From: Candidatus Acinetobacter avistercoris
GTDB lineage: Bacteria; Pseudomonadota; Gammaproteobacteria; Pseudomonadales; Moraxellaceae
Direction: 5' to 3'
Length of the DNA: 42,111 bases
NCBI GenBank assembly: GCA_018883945.1
Contig: JAHLFF010000243.1
Coordinates: 1-42,111 of the forward strand
Shown: in pieces, positions 1 to 9,014 of the stretch
How positions within the stretch are numbered: the first letter of the stretch is position 1
Layout of the letters: the number at the start of each line of letters is the position of its first letter
The notes under the pieces: generated by a model
Seen by the model: only the letters and a program-made list of their open reading frames with translations
Database searches by the model: none
Told to the model about the DNA's origin: nothing
Position numbers and translations under genes: made by a program

Positions 1-119
1 AAGAATCGAATAAAAGAAATTCACAAAAGCCATCTAATATATTTTAATTATATCAATTACTGATTACTAGATTATCTTGATATACATAAATCAACAAAAA
101 ATAATCTAAGTATTTAGTC
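1..119. other. AT-rich intergenic DNA at left edge
   Basis: This short AT-rich stretch lies beyond the stop codon of the thioesterase gene. I see no convincing terminator hairpin, open reading frame or repeat in it. Confidence 0.5.
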
Positions 120-551
120 TTATATTAACGCTCTATCTACAGTTTTCTCAAGCTGAATAATATTTTCTCGAACAGTTTGTGGAATTAACGCTTTTTTCAT
201 ATCATTTTTATTCACAAATACAACAACAGCCTCTCCTGCTGCAACAAGACACTGTTGATTATGGCTGTATAAATAATATTCCATTCGCATTGCTGAGTTT
301 CTGAGCTCAACAACACATGCACCTACTTCAAGCGTATCAGGATAAAATACTGGCTTAATATATTGACACTGACTTGATGCAACCACAGTATTAACATCTA
401 ATTTTAATATATTAAGCTTTTCAAAATAAGCAATGCGTGCACTTTCCATATAACGGTAATAAATGACGTTGTTTACATGCGCAAAGGCATCCATATCACC
501 CCACGCTACCTTTTGTTCATATATCACTGGATAATTCTTCAAGCTCTGCAT
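120..551 (-). CDS. Acyl-CoA thioesterase, hotdog fold (YbgC/4HBT-like)
   Basis: This 143-residue protein has the size and N-terminal signature of single-domain hotdog thioesterases. The stretch WGDMDAFAHVNN at about residues 17-28 carries the conserved Asp and the His-Val-Asn-Asn of the 4-hydroxybenzoyl-CoA thioesterase family, and the YRYMESAR segment that follows is also typical. Such enzymes hydrolyse acyl-CoA thioesters in the cytoplasm; the substrate here cannot be inferred. The gene starts 7 bp after hemY and is the last member of the hemC-hemD-hemX-hemY transcription unit, which suggests co-transcription rather than a heme function. The family call is confident; the substrate is unknown. 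Confidence 0.85.
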   Translation of the reverse strand: MQSLKNYPVIYEQKVAWGDMDAFAHVNNVIYYRYMESARIAYFEKLNILKLDVNTVVASSQCQYIKPVFYPDTLEVGACVVELRNSAMRMEYYLYSHNQQCLVAAGEAVVVFVNKNDMKKALIPQTVRENIIQLEKTVDRALI

Positions 552-558
552 AAAAAAC

Positions 559-1752
559 TCATATTTTAACTTGTAAAAAATTTACATCATTTTCAAAAAT
601 AGCATTCAATTGTTGAATTAAAAAAGCATCACCATTGAGTTTCGATTTTATTCTTAAATAACTCATCATAATATTATCAGGATATAATACGAGCAGTGCT
701 TCTGCTTCTATTTCACGATTTGTTTCCATATAAATATACCAAAGTGAAAAAGCAAAAACTGGCAAACTTGGATACTTATTTTCTAATTGTTTAATCTGCT
801 CTTCAATTTCAAAATAATCTGGGTTTTGTTTTAATAACTGTTGCTGAAACCAAAGGAAAAAAACCTCCTGATCAAAGTTTTCTTCCAAAAGCTCTAATGC
901 CAGTCCACGATGATATTCAGCCATTTCAGGTATGCGTGATAATATTTTTAACCAGAGTTTTCGAACATCATATTCCGCAATATGAATTTGTGCTTGTTGA
1001 TTCTGATAGCGTTGAATCAATAACTGCCATTCATCAGTAGACGCCTCATCAAACTCAATTAATAATTTTGATAACCAATTCATTTTGGCTTTTGTTTCTA
1101 AATGTCCAAATTGAGTTGAGTGTAAATACAGCCATGGGAATTGCACCGCAAACATGCCCCATAACTTATTTAATTTTTGATAATAAATATCCTTCAGCTC
1201 TGCCAACCATGGGGAAAGCTCATGACCATGTAAAAACTCTAAATGCGTAAGTGCCTGTTGCCCATCTTGTTTTTTTAAAAAAATTTCAATGCGCTGAAGT
1301 TCAGCCAATTCAAAAGCATCCGCGGGACTGGTTTGCAATTGCTTTAATGCCTCATCTAAATGCCCATTCATATACAAAACACGAGCATCCACCACTTGCT
1401 TTAATAATCCTGAAGACTCAAAAACAGGCTCTAAATAAGCCTGCTGCTCAGCGGCACCGTCAAGCACCCAGAGCACTCCTAGCTTTTCAAAAATATGCAA
1501 ACCATTAAAATTAACCACTTGCTGAATTTTTCTTTTTTCACGGTTGAAATAACGCTTAAGGAGTTTCCAGGAAACTTGAAAAACTAATCCAAACAGTAAA
1601 AATGCAAAACTGACAAACCAAACATTAGTTTGAATTTGTACACCACGCCAAAGGGCATAAACATATCCGACACCATTGTCATAGCTGAGTACGCTGAGTA
1701 TGGCTAAAAGCAGTAATGCAATAAAACTATAAACTAAAAAAATGGGCTTCAT
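559..1752 (-). CDS. hemY: HemY-like inner-membrane protein of the heme operon
   Basis: The 397-residue product starts with two hydrophobic segments (about residues 4-24 and 44-64) in the arrangement of the HemY N-terminal domain. A long helical, repeat-like region follows that resembles TPR-type folds. The family is membrane anchored and linked genetically to late porphyrin synthesis, but its biochemical role is unclear. This is not the protoporphyrinogen oxidase that carries the same name in Gram-positive bacteria. The gene begins 4 bp after hemX ends, with GGAG 7 bp before the ATG, so the two are probably translated together. Assignment rests on membrane topology and position after hemC, hemD and hemX. 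Confidence 0.8.
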   Translation of the reverse strand: MKPIFLVYSFIALLLLAILSVLSYDNGVGYVYALWRGVQIQTNVWFVSFAFLLFGLVFQVSWKLLKRYFNREKRKIQQVVNFNGLHIFEKLGVLWVLDGAAEQQAYLEPVFESSGLLKQVVDARVLYMNGHLDEALKQLQTSPADAFELAELQRIEIFLKKQDGQQALTHLEFLHGHELSPWLAELKDIYYQKLNKLWGMFAVQFPWLYLHSTQFGHLETKAKMNWLSKLLIEFDEASTDEWQLLIQRYQNQQAQIHIAEYDVRKLWLKILSRIPEMAEYHRGLALELLEENFDQEVFFLWFQQQLLKQNPDYFEIEEQIKQLENKYPSLPVFAFSLWYIYMETNREIEAEALLVLYPDNIMMSYLRIKSKLNGDAFLIQQLNAIFENDVNFLQVKI

Positions 1753-1756
1753 CGCA

Positions 1757-2593
1757 CTACTCCAAAATTGCGGCAGTGTTTAATTTTAGGATAGGCTGCA
1801 TCTGAACTTGCTGCAAAGTTTGAACTTTTTTCTTGAGTTGTTGGCTATTCTGGTCTGGCAAAGTATTTAATTCGCTAACAATTAACTTTAATATTTTTTG
1901 ATATTCTAAAAATTGTCCTCTGAGCAAAGACTGCTGAGCGGATAATAGTCGCAACTGCACTTCTTTTAAAATCAGTTTACGATTGATTAGCGCTGTTGAT
2001 TGCCGATCTACAAAATCAACCTTGAACCATTTTTGCCAAAAAGAATCCGTCGTATTTGAATATACTTTTAAATCTACATTATTTTCTTCTTCATTTAATT
2101 GTTGTTCAATCTGCGCCAATAAACCATTCAATTGTTCTATTTTTACATTTCGAGCTAATACATAACCCTGAATTGCCTTACGGTCTTGCTCAACTGCTTG
2201 ATGCAATGCATTCTTCAATGTTTCAGCAATATCATAAGCTTCTACATTAAAATCAAATTGATTTAACTGTTCTAAAGCATATACATATTGTTGTTGCTCT
2301 AAAGCAAACTGTACCAATTTAAGTTGTTGTTTCAATAACTGACTTGGATTTAATAAAGAATGATCACCCGCTTTTTGATCTGGAGAAATACTCTTCGAGT
2401 GACTTGTATTGTCTGGAATTGCTGTCCGCTGTAATCCAATTAACTGATCGTTTAAACTGGCATTCCTCTGCTCGGCCTGATGTAAATCTGTCTTAATATC
2501 TACAAGCTGATTCGATATCAAATAATTGTCATAACTTAATTTTGCGAGCCATAACACGACGAATACAATCAACAGATATAAAAATTTCTTCAT
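1757..2593 (-). CDS. hemX: HemX-like membrane-anchored coiled-coil protein
   Basis: This protein of about 278 residues has one N-terminal membrane anchor (around residues 4-20, rich in Leu, Val and Ile) followed by a Gln/Glu/Leu-rich region likely to form coiled coil. That is the plan of HemX proteins, often annotated as uroporphyrinogen-III C-methyltransferase although this form has no SAM-binding methyltransferase domain. I place the start at the ATG at 2593, which gives a 4-bp ATGA overlap with the hemD stop; a longer form would use a TTG at 2608. It lies between hemD and hemY in the same operon. Its function is not established. Confidence 0.8.
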   Translation of the reverse strand: MKKFLYLLIVFVVLWLAKLSYDNYLISNQLVDIKTDLHQAEQRNASLNDQLIGLQRTAIPDNTSHSKSISPDQKAGDHSLLNPSQLLKQQLKLVQFALEQQQYVYALEQLNQFDFNVEAYDIAETLKNALHQAVEQDRKAIQGYVLARNVKIEQLNGLLAQIEQQLNEEENNVDLKVYSNTTDSFWQKWFKVDFVDRQSTALINRKLILKEVQLRLLSAQQSLLRGQFLEYQKILKLIVSELNTLPDQNSQQLKKKVQTLQQVQMQPILKLNTAAILE

Positions 2594-3384
2594 AATGTTT
2601 TTCGCCAATGATGAATACTTTTAAGAATTGTTTGAGGATTTAAATCTACCAACTGGCTGACAGCATAATCTTGTTTTAGTTTTGCTTTATCGTGAACGAG
2701 TAATTGACATAAGCGCTCACCCAATACTAAATAATGGCATTTAGAGAGTAATTCAGGAGAATGCCGACAAAGCATAAGCCAATTTTTCCAACTGGCTTCA
2801 CTACTGATACACACCCAATAAGGCACTTGCTTGAGTCTCTCTTTCTCAATCAAATATGCTGATATTTCTGGAAATTTCTGGATCGTTTGTTCAGGACAAT
2901 AACGCTCATATAGAACGAAATTTAAGATGCTGATGTCTTTCGACTGCAACTCTTGCATCATAAACTGACGACCGCCCTCACCCCGCCAAAAAGCAATATT
3001 TTCAATCCCATTCAATGTATTGAAAATAGATAAACTCAGCATCCCTTCGGAGGTTTCAACTTCAGGTATTGCACTTTCCACACCATATTGCGCCAACGCA
3101 GCAGCAGTCGTTTTCCCTACCGCAACCCATTGAATATGTCTTAAAGCACAAATATCCAATCCCGCAAGCTGTAAATATCGCATTCCAATATCAACAGCTG
3201 TTGGACTCACAACCACGATCATACTTGCATCGGGAAGTGCTTGATAATTGAGTCTTAAGGTCTCATCAAAAGGTTTCGCTCGAAGCGCTAAAACAGGCAA
3301 TTCAATGACATTAAAATCTGCTTGCTCCAAGCATTGTGTCAGTGCTTTGGCGCGATCGGGTGGACGCGTATTAATAAAAATCAT
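2590..3384 (-). CDS. hemD: Uroporphyrinogen-III synthase
   Basis: HemD cyclises hydroxymethylbilane to uroporphyrinogen III, inverting ring D, in the cytoplasm. The 264-residue length is normal. The opening INTRPPDRA is the usual HemD start, and VVSPTAVD at about residues 58-65 plus the WVAVGKTTAAAL region match the conserved parts of this divergent family. The start codon overlaps the hemC stop by one base (TAATG), indicating translational coupling to the enzyme that makes its substrate. HemD sequences are poorly conserved in general, so operon position is strong support. Confidence 0.93.
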   Translation of the reverse strand: MIFINTRPPDRAKALTQCLEQADFNVIELPVLALRAKPFDETLRLNYQALPDASMIVVVSPTAVDIGMRYLQLAGLDICALRHIQWVAVGKTTAAALAQYGVESAIPEVETSEGMLSLSIFNTLNGIENIAFWRGEGGRQFMMQELQSKDISILNFVLYERYCPEQTIQKFPEISAYLIEKERLKQVPYWVCISSEASWKNWLMLCRHSPELLSKCHYLVLGERLCQLLVHDKAKLKQDYAVSQLVDLNPQTILKSIHHWRKTL

Positions 3385-4310
3385 TAATGCTCATAAAGTG
3401 CTTTAAGTAACTCACCAGCACCCTGCGCTAATAATTTTTTACCCAGCTCTTCACCCAAGACTTCAGCTTGATCAATAGATCCTCTGACTTGATCAACCAG
3501 CAAAGTCGAACCATCAACACTTCCTACTCGCCCCTCAAGAACCAATTCAGCACCCTGAAGAGTCGCGAATCCAGCGATCGGCACTTGGCAACCGCCTTCT
3601 AGATATGCATTAAAAGCACGTTCAGCACGCACACAAGCATTTGAGTCAGCATGCATTAGAGGTAAAATCAAAGACAAGACATTTTGATCATTACTGCGAC
3701 ACTCTAAACCAAGCGCACCCTGCCCAACTGCGGGCAAACTCACTTCTGCGGTTAATGTATGTCGAATACGTTCATGCAGGCCTAATCTTTTTAGTCCAGC
3801 ACTTGCCAAAATAATGGCATCATATTGACCCGCATCCAATTTTGATAATCGCGTACCCACATTTCCGCGTAGATCAATAACATCTAAATCCGGGCGTTGT
3901 TTCAAAATTTGGCTTTTTCGACGTAAGCTAGATGTTCCTAATTTTGCGCCCTGTGGTAAATCTTCAAATTTAACATACGTATTTGAAACAAAAGCATCAA
4001 ATGGGTCTTCTCGCTCACAAATCACTGCAAGCTCTAAACCTTCAGGCAGTTGCATAGGTACATCTTTCATAGAATGCACTGCAAGGTCTGCACGACCGTC
4101 CAACAGAGCCGCTTCTAATTCTTTTACAAACAGTCCTTTACCACCAATTTTAGCTAAAGGCGTATCCAGAATTTTGTCACCCTGAGTTACAAACGTAACC
4201 AACTCAACCTTTAATCCAGGATGTAGAGATTCCAATCGTTCACGAATATGCTCAGCTTGCCAAAGAGCAAGCGGGCTCTGACGTGTTGCAATTTTTAAGG
4301 TGTTCATCAT
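3384..4310 (-). CDS. hemC: Hydroxymethylbilane synthase (porphobilinogen deaminase)
   Basis: HemC condenses four porphobilinogen molecules into hydroxymethylbilane. Diagnostic segments are [16 protein letters not shown] at the N-terminus, [11 protein letters not shown], the substrate-binding HSMKDVP and SSLRRKSQ stretches, and LEGGCQVPI, whose Cys carries the dipyrromethane cofactor. I chose the ATG at 4310, which begins [12 protein letters not shown] close to the family's usual start. A longer form from 4328 would add six residues (MLGSTK), and a further ATG follows at 4307; none has a good Shine-Dalgarno. It heads the hem operon, 72 bp after algR on the same strand, the same order as in Pseudomonas. 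Confidence 0.97.
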   Translation of the reverse strand: MMNTLKIATRQSPLALWQAEHIRERLESLHPGLKVELVTFVTQGDKILDTPLAKIGGKGLFVKELEAALLDGRADLAVHSMKDVPMQLPEGLELAVICEREDPFDAFVSNTYVKFEDLPQGAKLGTSSLRRKSQILKQRPDLDVIDLRGNVGTRLSKLDAGQYDAIILASAGLKRLGLHERIRHTLTAEVSLPAVGQGALGLECRSNDQNVLSLILPLMHADSNACVRAERAFNAYLEGGCQVPIAGFATLQGAELVLEGRVGSVDGSTLLVDQVRGSIDQAEVLGEELGKKLLAQGAGELLKALYEH

Positions 4311-4400
4311 TTTAGTACTGCCAAGCATTAAACACCCTAAACTTACCCTGCTATCCTAAAAATGCAAGTAAATTATTTTGATGATCAGGATTTTTCCAGC

Positions 4401-5138
4401 TTAGAAGTTCTGCATGCGCTCACGCAGCATTGGCAAATGACGACGACTCACCGCTAATTTTTCATTGAGTTCTCGACAACGAACTTGATATTGTCCAGAC
4501 GCAACTAACTCTAAACCATCTAAATAATCTAAAGAAATAAGTGCATTACGATGAATCCGAATAAATTTATTGGCAAATTCTTGCTCTAAATCTTTCAAGG
4601 TTTCATCTATCAATACGCTGCCGTTTTTATGCCTTACTGTGACATATTTTTGATCTGCTAAAAAATAGTAAATATTTTCTATCGGAATCAACTCTAAACC
4701 ACGGTAAGTTTTTGCAGCAATTTGCTGTCTTTGTGCTTTTTCTTCCATACGTTCTTTTTGTTCTAAGTTAGACAGTTGCGCTTGTGTAAAGCGGGTTAAA
4801 TTTTCTAATACGTTTTCTAATTCTTCTTTAGCGATGGGTTTAAGTAAATATCCCTTCGCTTGAGATTGGATTGCAGTTAATGCATGCTCATCATACGCTG
4901 TACAGAATATCACAGCAGGCATTGGATTCATGGCAGTTAAATAACGTGCACATGTTAAGCCATCCATTTCTGGCATCTTAATATCAAGCAATACCACATC
5001 AGGTTCATACTGTTGTACATAATCAATTGCTTGCTGTCCATGCTCTGCAGTAGCGACGACCTGATGGCCCAATTGAGTCACCATTCGAGATAACCTTTCG
5101 ACCGCAAGAGGTTCATCATCGCAGATTAAGATATCCAT
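4401..5138 (-). CDS. algR: LytTR-type response regulator AlgR
   Basis: The 245-residue protein has a receiver domain (about residues 1-120; acidic pair DD near residue 7, phospho-acceptor Asp52 in LLDIKMPEMDG, Lys of LLKPIA) and a C-terminal LytTR DNA-binding domain (about 140-240, with KYVTVRHKNGSVLIDETL and FIRIHRNALIS). This pairing defines the AlgR/LytR class. In Pseudomonas AlgR controls alginate and type IV pilus genes; target genes here are unknown. It follows algZ by 55 bp, and a strong ribosome site (AAGGAG) precedes the ATG. The neighbours argH, algZ, hemC and hemD match the Pseudomonas locus. Confidence 0.93.
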   Translation of the reverse strand: MDILICDDEPLAVERLSRMVTQLGHQVVATAEHGQQAIDYVQQYEPDVVLLDIKMPEMDGLTCARYLTAMNPMPAVIFCTAYDEHALTAIQSQAKGYLLKPIAKEELENVLENLTRFTQAQLSNLEQKERMEEKAQRQQIAAKTYRGLELIPIENIYYFLADQKYVTVRHKNGSVLIDETLKDLEQEFANKFIRIHRNALISLDYLDGLELVASGQYQVRCRELNEKLAVSRRHLPMLRERMQNF

Positions 5139-5193
5139 CTTCTCTCCTTGCCTAAGCTAACCTCAATTATTTTAATATGTTAACTTAATATTT

Positions 5194-6228
5194 TTATTTA
5201 TATTGGTATTGAATGAAGGTCGTAAAAATTCCACTTCCTGCATGAGTGCGAAACTGCACGGCGTAACCAAAATGTGCTTTCAATCTCTGTTTTACATTTT
5301 CTAATGCGATACCATTGCTATCCCTCCGCCCCATTCTATCCTGTATATAGGGGTTAGTAATGACTATAGTGACTTGATTTTGCAATATTTCAACCAGTAT
5401 AGCGATCTTTGCACCTGTGTGATTTGGCTCAATACCGTAAAAAATACTATTTTCGAGTAAAGGTTGCAAAGTTAAAAGTGGAATGCTCACGTTTACCAAT
5501 TGCTCAGGATGTTGAATATTCCACTCTACATTGAGTCTCGAACCCAAACGGACACTCTCTATGGCTAGATAATGTTTGCAAAGTTGAATCTCTTCTTTAA
5601 GCGTAACCAGTTTAAGCTCCTGAAAACTCGCTCTAAAAAGACGTGAAAGATCGATCAACATTTGTTCAGCACGATCAGGATCACTGCCGATCAAACTCAC
5701 CACACTATTTAAACTATTAAATAAAAAGTGTGGATGAATCCTTGCTTGCATCGCTTGAATACGCGCATTAAGTTCACTCTTTTGTTGCTTCAACCACTCA
5801 CCACGCGTATAGATATAACGCATTCCAAACGCGCCAAGTAAGACCGCATAACCCAAGTGTAGAAACACCTCATCAAACACAATCTGCAACGATAAATTTT
5901 GTAAGGAAAAATTACTCCCCCAGTAAAATAATATATTCAGACTGCAGGTCGTGATCAAAACAATCAATTGTAAAAGCAAAAAACCAGCAATCATCGCGAC
6001 AAATGCGTTTAATCTTTGCCAAAAATTACGTACAACATCTAATACAGCGATAAAAACCAGCATCGTCCAATTAATATACAGCATATGGATAATGACGTTC
6101 TGTAAATCTAAGGCAGACCAAGCTCCAACCTCGGCGAGTGACAACAATAGCGATAGAAATATACTTGCGATAAATAATTCTACTAAGTATTGCCATTGCC
6201 AGATACGGATAAAAAAATCGGAGTGCAT
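5194..6228 (-). CDS. algZ: LytS/AlgZ-type sensor histidine kinase
   Basis: This membrane kinase of about 344 residues has four or so hydrophobic segments in its first 140 residues. A His_kinase domain follows, with HPHFLFNSLNSVVSL holding the phosphorylated His, then an ATPase region with PLLENSIFYGIEP. That layout is the LytS/YehU class and fits AlgZ (FimS), partner of the adjacent AlgR. I prefer the ATG at 6228. The frame is open to an ATG at 6348, but the extra 40 residues look unlike the family, and that extension would cover the argH promoter and run 10 bp into argH. The ribosome site before 6228 is weak, so the start is moderately certain. Confidence 0.88.
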   Translation of the reverse strand: MHSDFFIRIWQWQYLVELFIASIFLSLLLSLAEVGAWSALDLQNVIIHMLYINWTMLVFIAVLDVVRNFWQRLNAFVAMIAGFLLLQLIVLITTCSLNILFYWGSNFSLQNLSLQIVFDEVFLHLGYAVLLGAFGMRYIYTRGEWLKQQKSELNARIQAMQARIHPHFLFNSLNSVVSLIGSDPDRAEQMLIDLSRLFRASFQELKLVTLKEEIQLCKHYLAIESVRLGSRLNVEWNIQHPEQLVNVSIPLLTLQPLLENSIFYGIEPNHTGAKIAILVEILQNQVTIVITNPYIQDRMGRRDSNGIALENVKQRLKAHFGYAVQFRTHAGSGIFTTFIQYQYK

Positions 6229-6270
6229 AGGTTGCTTTTGGGTTTTTAGATAAGTTTCCTCATTCAACTC

Positions 6271-6300
6271 TTCGGCAAGCGAGGCTGAATTTGCTATACT
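6271..6300 (+). promoter_or_regulatory. Probable argH promoter with extended -10
   Basis: TGCTATACT at 6292-6300 is a full extended -10 element (TGn plus TATACT), ending 38 bp before the argH ATG. The -35 candidate TTCGGC at 6271-6276 is weak, which is common with an extended -10. It lies just upstream of the algZ start I favour, on the opposite strand. Confidence 0.5.
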
Positions 6301-6338
6301 CTTGGCAAAATTACTGCCTTTAATTTTATTGAGCCGAC

Positions 6339-7769
6339 ATGACCACATCTTCTAATTCCTCAAATCCGTCACAAACTCAAACCTCAGGTATGTGGGGCGG
6401 TCGCTTTTCTGAAGCAACAGATGCTTTTGTTGCTGAATTTACAGCATCTGTTCAATTTGACCAACGCTTTTATAAACAAGATATTGCAGGTTCGATTGCA
6501 CATGCAACCATGCTCGCAAAAGTAGGTGTTTTAACCACACAAGAACGTGATGATATTATTAATGGTTTAAACAGCATCAAGACTGAAATTGAAGCTGGAC
6601 AATTTGAGTGGCGTATTGATTTAGAAGATGTACATATGAACATTGAGTCACGCTTGACTCAACGTATTGGTATTACAGGTAAAAAATTACATACAGGTCG
6701 TAGTCGAAATGACCAAGTAGCAACCGACATTCGTCTTTATGTGCGTGATGAAATCGATGCCATTTTACAGTTACTCGAAAAATTACAAAAAGGGATTTTG
6801 GGTCTAGCCGCTAAAAATACCCAGACAATTATGCCAGGTTTCACGCATTTACAAACAGCTCAGCCTGTGACTTTTGGCCATCATTTAATGGCATGGTTTG
6901 AAATGTTAGTACGAGACTCTGAACGTTTAATTGACTGTCGTAAACGTGTTAACCGCTTACCTTTAGGATCAGCTGCACTTGCAGGCACAACTTACCCAAT
7001 TGAACGTGAATACACAGCAGAGTTGCTTGGTTTTGAAGGTGTTTGTGAAAACTCTCTTGATGCAGTATCTGATCGTGATTTCGGTATTGAGTTTAATGCT
7101 GCTGCCTCTTTAATCATGATGCACTTATCACGTATGTCAGAAGAAATGATTCTTTGGGCATCTGCTCAATTTAAATTCGTTAATATTCCAGATCGTTTCT
7201 GTACGGGCTCTTCAATTATGCCCCAAAAGAAAAATCCGGACGTGCCTGAGCTTATTCGTGGTAAAACCGGCCGTGTTTATGGTGATCTCATCAGTCTATT
7301 AACACTCATGAAAGGTCAACCGTTGGCGTATAACAAAGACAACCAAGAAGACAAAGAACCATTGTTTGATGCAATTGATACTGTCCGTGGCTCACTCATG
7401 GCATTTGCAGATATGATTCCTGCACTTGTACCCAATATTGAGATCATGCGTGAAGCAGCACTCCGTGGATTCTCTACAGCGACTGACCTTGCAGACTATT
7501 TAGTGAAAAATGGCGTTGCATTCCGTGATGCACATGAGATTGTCGGTAAAGCTGTTGCGCTTGGCGTTCAGGAAGGCAAAGACTTGTCTGAATTAACGTT
7601 AGAGCAACTTCAACAATTCTCAGATTTAATCCAAGCCGATGTATTTGAAAAAGCATTGACGCTTGAAGCTTCGGTCAATGCACGTAATCATATTGGTGGT
7701 ACTGCACCTGCGCAAGTGGAAGCTGCCATTGAACGTGCTCACATTCGCCTTGAAAAACTTTACGCTTAA
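6339..7769 (+). CDS. argH: Argininosuccinate lyase
   Basis: ArgH splits argininosuccinate into arginine and fumarate, the last step of arginine synthesis. The 476-residue protein carries MWGGRFSE near the N-terminus, the TGRSRNDQ substrate loop, and the fumarase/aspartase superfamily signature [12 protein letters not shown], whose Ser is the catalytic base in this family. The first 17 residues are a Ser/Thr-rich extension before the family core, so a slightly later start is possible but no internal Met precedes MWGG other than that one. It is divergent from algZ-algR, as in Pseudomonas, and yggX follows after 13 bp. Confidence 0.98.
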   Translation: MTTSSNSSNPSQTQTSGMWGGRFSEATDAFVAEFTASVQFDQRFYKQDIAGSIAHATMLAKVGVLTTQERDDIINGLNSIKTEIEAGQFEWRIDLEDVHMNIESRLTQRIGITGKKLHTGRSRNDQVATDIRLYVRDEIDAILQLLEKLQKGILGLAAKNTQTIMPGFTHLQTAQPVTFGHHLMAWFEMLVRDSERLIDCRKRVNRLPLGSAALAGTTYPIEREYTAELLGFEGVCENSLDAVSDRDFGIEFNAAASLIMMHLSRMSEEMILWASAQFKFVNIPDRFCTGSSIMPQKKNPDVPELIRGKTGRVYGDLISLLTLMKGQPLAYNKDNQEDKEPLFDAIDTVRGSLMAFADMIPALVPNIEIMREAALRGFSTATDLADYLVKNGVAFRDAHEIVGKAVALGVQEGKDLSELTLEQLQQFSDLIQADVFEKALTLEASVNARNHIGGTAPAQVEAAIERAHIRLEKLYA

Positions 7770-7782
7770 AAGGATTAAATAG

Positions 7783-8055
7783 ATGTCTAGACAAGTATTT
7801 TGCCGTAAATATCAGACTGAAATGGAAGGTTTGGACTTTGCCCCATTTCCAGGTACAAAGGGTCAAGAGTTTTTTGACAATGTGTCTAAACAAGCGTGGC
7901 AAGAATGGTTAAAACACCAAACAACGTTAATCAATGAAAAACGCTTAAACGTGTTTGAACCCGATGCGAAAAAGTTTTTAGAAGAGCAACGTGAAAAATT
8001 CTTCACCAATGATGCTACTTTAGAAAAAGCTGAAGGCCTAAAGCCTGAATTGTAA
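7783..8055 (+). CDS. yggX: Probable Fe(2+)-trafficking protein YggX
   Basis: This 90-residue protein matches the YggX family along its length. It starts [18 protein letters not shown], including the conserved Cys7, continues with the PFPG and [10 protein letters not shown] blocks, and ends with [10 protein letters not shown]. YggX proteins protect labile iron and iron-sulfur clusters under oxidative stress. The gene has AAGGA upstream and begins 13 bp after argH, so it may share its transcript. Its 3' flank at 8065-8105 has unusual self-complementarity. Confidence 0.96.
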   Translation: MSRQVFCRKYQTEMEGLDFAPFPGTKGQEFFDNVSKQAWQEWLKHQTTLINEKRLNVFEPDAKKFLEEQREKFFTNDATLEKAEGLKPEL

Positions 8056-8235
8056 TATGAGATATGAGGGCGTGATACAAAGGTGTAAAACGCCCACACC
8101 TCTCACACACGATTGCTCAAATCAAAGAAACGAGTATATGCGTTGGTTTCTTCATTACTGAGAGTATTCCGAGCATTAGAAATTTTTCATCAATCAAAAA
8201 AAGAGCATTCAAAGCTAATAAACTTATATGCAAAA

Positions 8236-8270
8236 TTCTTCCTTCCTTTGGGAGAAGACTTGAATGAGGG
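8236..8270 (-). repeat. Degenerate copy of a dispersed intergenic repeat
   Basis: Read on the minus strand, this segment contains CCCTCATTC and TTCTCCCAAAGG, matching the element at 12901-12935 with a few changes. Its arms no longer form the palindrome kept in the other copy. It also produces the LPLGEDLNEG residues in the small spurious frame 8113-8304. Confidence 0.5.
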
Positions 8271-8323
8271 ATTACTGATGCTGAACTTGTTATGTAAGAA
8301 ATGACTTATGAAAGAAGTCTATT

Positions 8324-8353
8324 AAAAAGAGTCTTTATGCAAGGCTCTTTTTT
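8324..8353 (+). terminator. Rho-independent terminator downstream of yggX
   Basis: AAAAAGAGTCTT and AAGGCTCTTTTT form a 12-bp stem (one G-T pair) around TATGC, followed by a T-run. It is 270 bp beyond yggX, so it may end a long yggX 3' UTR or a separate short transcript. Confidence 0.75.
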
Positions 8354-8356
8354 AAT

Positions 8357-8380
8357 TTCTAGATACTTTTCTAGATACTT
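8357..8380. repeat. Perfect 2 x 12-bp tandem duplication
   Basis: TTCTAGATACTT occurs twice back to back just after the terminator. It is non-coding. Confidence 0.8.
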
Positions 8381-8692
8381 CTCATAATAAATATCTCTAC
8401 TAGGTTAAGATTAAAAGCGAATATGTAGGCAAGCACATATTAATACGTTTTTTAAAACGATATTTTTCACTTGAAATCTCATTTTTTTGTTTTATCCAAT
8501 AAAAATTGCTTAAAATATTTCTATATTTAGATGGCGATAAATACACCAATTTCGGACTCAAATAATTCGTATATTTTTTATATTAATACTTATAAATCAA
8601 AAACAATTTTTTAATTTACACTAAATAACAGTAATTACACAGAGTGACACAATTCTGTTGGTGAATATTACATTCTTTTATATTATATTAAT

Positions 8693-8799
8693 TACATCAC
8701 AAATGATTGCGTTAATGCTTAATCTAACACAATTGATAATATCTTACTGATTACTCAGTTTTCCTTCCTAGATTTCCCCCAAAATCTAGGAATTTTTTT
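8693..8799 (+). ncRNA. Candidate small RNA with its own terminator
   Basis: A strong terminator at 8765-8799 has no protein gene in front of it, and transcription from yggX should already stop at 8353. A possible promoter is TTGGTG (8658-8663), 17 bp, TATTAT (8681-8686), which would start an RNA near 8693 of roughly 105 nt. I see no ribosome site plus frame inside it. The terminator is clear; the promoter match is modest in such AT-rich DNA, so the RNA itself is an inference. Confidence 0.35.
8765..8799 (+). terminator. Orphan rho-independent terminator
   Basis: TTCCTAGATTT pairs perfectly with AAATCTAGGAA (11 bp) around a six-base loop, followed by seven T on the plus strand. The reverse orientation lacks a T-run, so it works rightward. 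Confidence 0.85.
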
Positions 8800-8966
8800 G
8801 TCTCTTCCACTCTCATCTTTATCAAATATTTCTTTTTACGATTCCAATCATTTTGCATTTAAATCATGTTTTGCGAACATCTGCGCTGAAAATATTTATG
8901 ATTTCTCATTCAAAAAGGCAAAATAGCATCAAGAATTATAAAATTGCGATTAGTAAAATGATCGTG

Positions 8967-9001
8967 CTAAAAAAAGCCCCATTTAATCGGAGCTTTTTTT
9001 A
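8967..9001 (-). terminator. phoU terminator
   Basis: A hairpin with GCTCC / GGGGC type pairing (one mismatch) flanked by seven A and seven T lies 14 bp beyond the phoU stop. Because both flanks are A/T runs it could act in both directions. Confidence 0.8.
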
Positions 9002-9014
9002 GTTGAGTCGAGTA

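Larger units (their letters stand above)
8056..9014. other. Long AT-rich intergenic region between yggX and phoU
   Basis: This 959-bp gap has no convincing gene. From left to right it holds a possible pseudoknot (8065-8105), a degraded intergenic repeat (8236-8270), a terminator (8324-8353), a perfect 12-bp tandem duplication (8357-8380), a very AT-rich stretch, a possible small-RNA promoter and orphan terminator (8658-8799), and the phoU terminator (8967-9001). Confidence 0.7.

Noticed and set aside
8113..8304. 63-codon plus-strand frame after yggX
   Set aside because: No ribosome site, no recognisable family, and its C-terminal half is encoded by the degraded intergenic repeat at 8236-8270.
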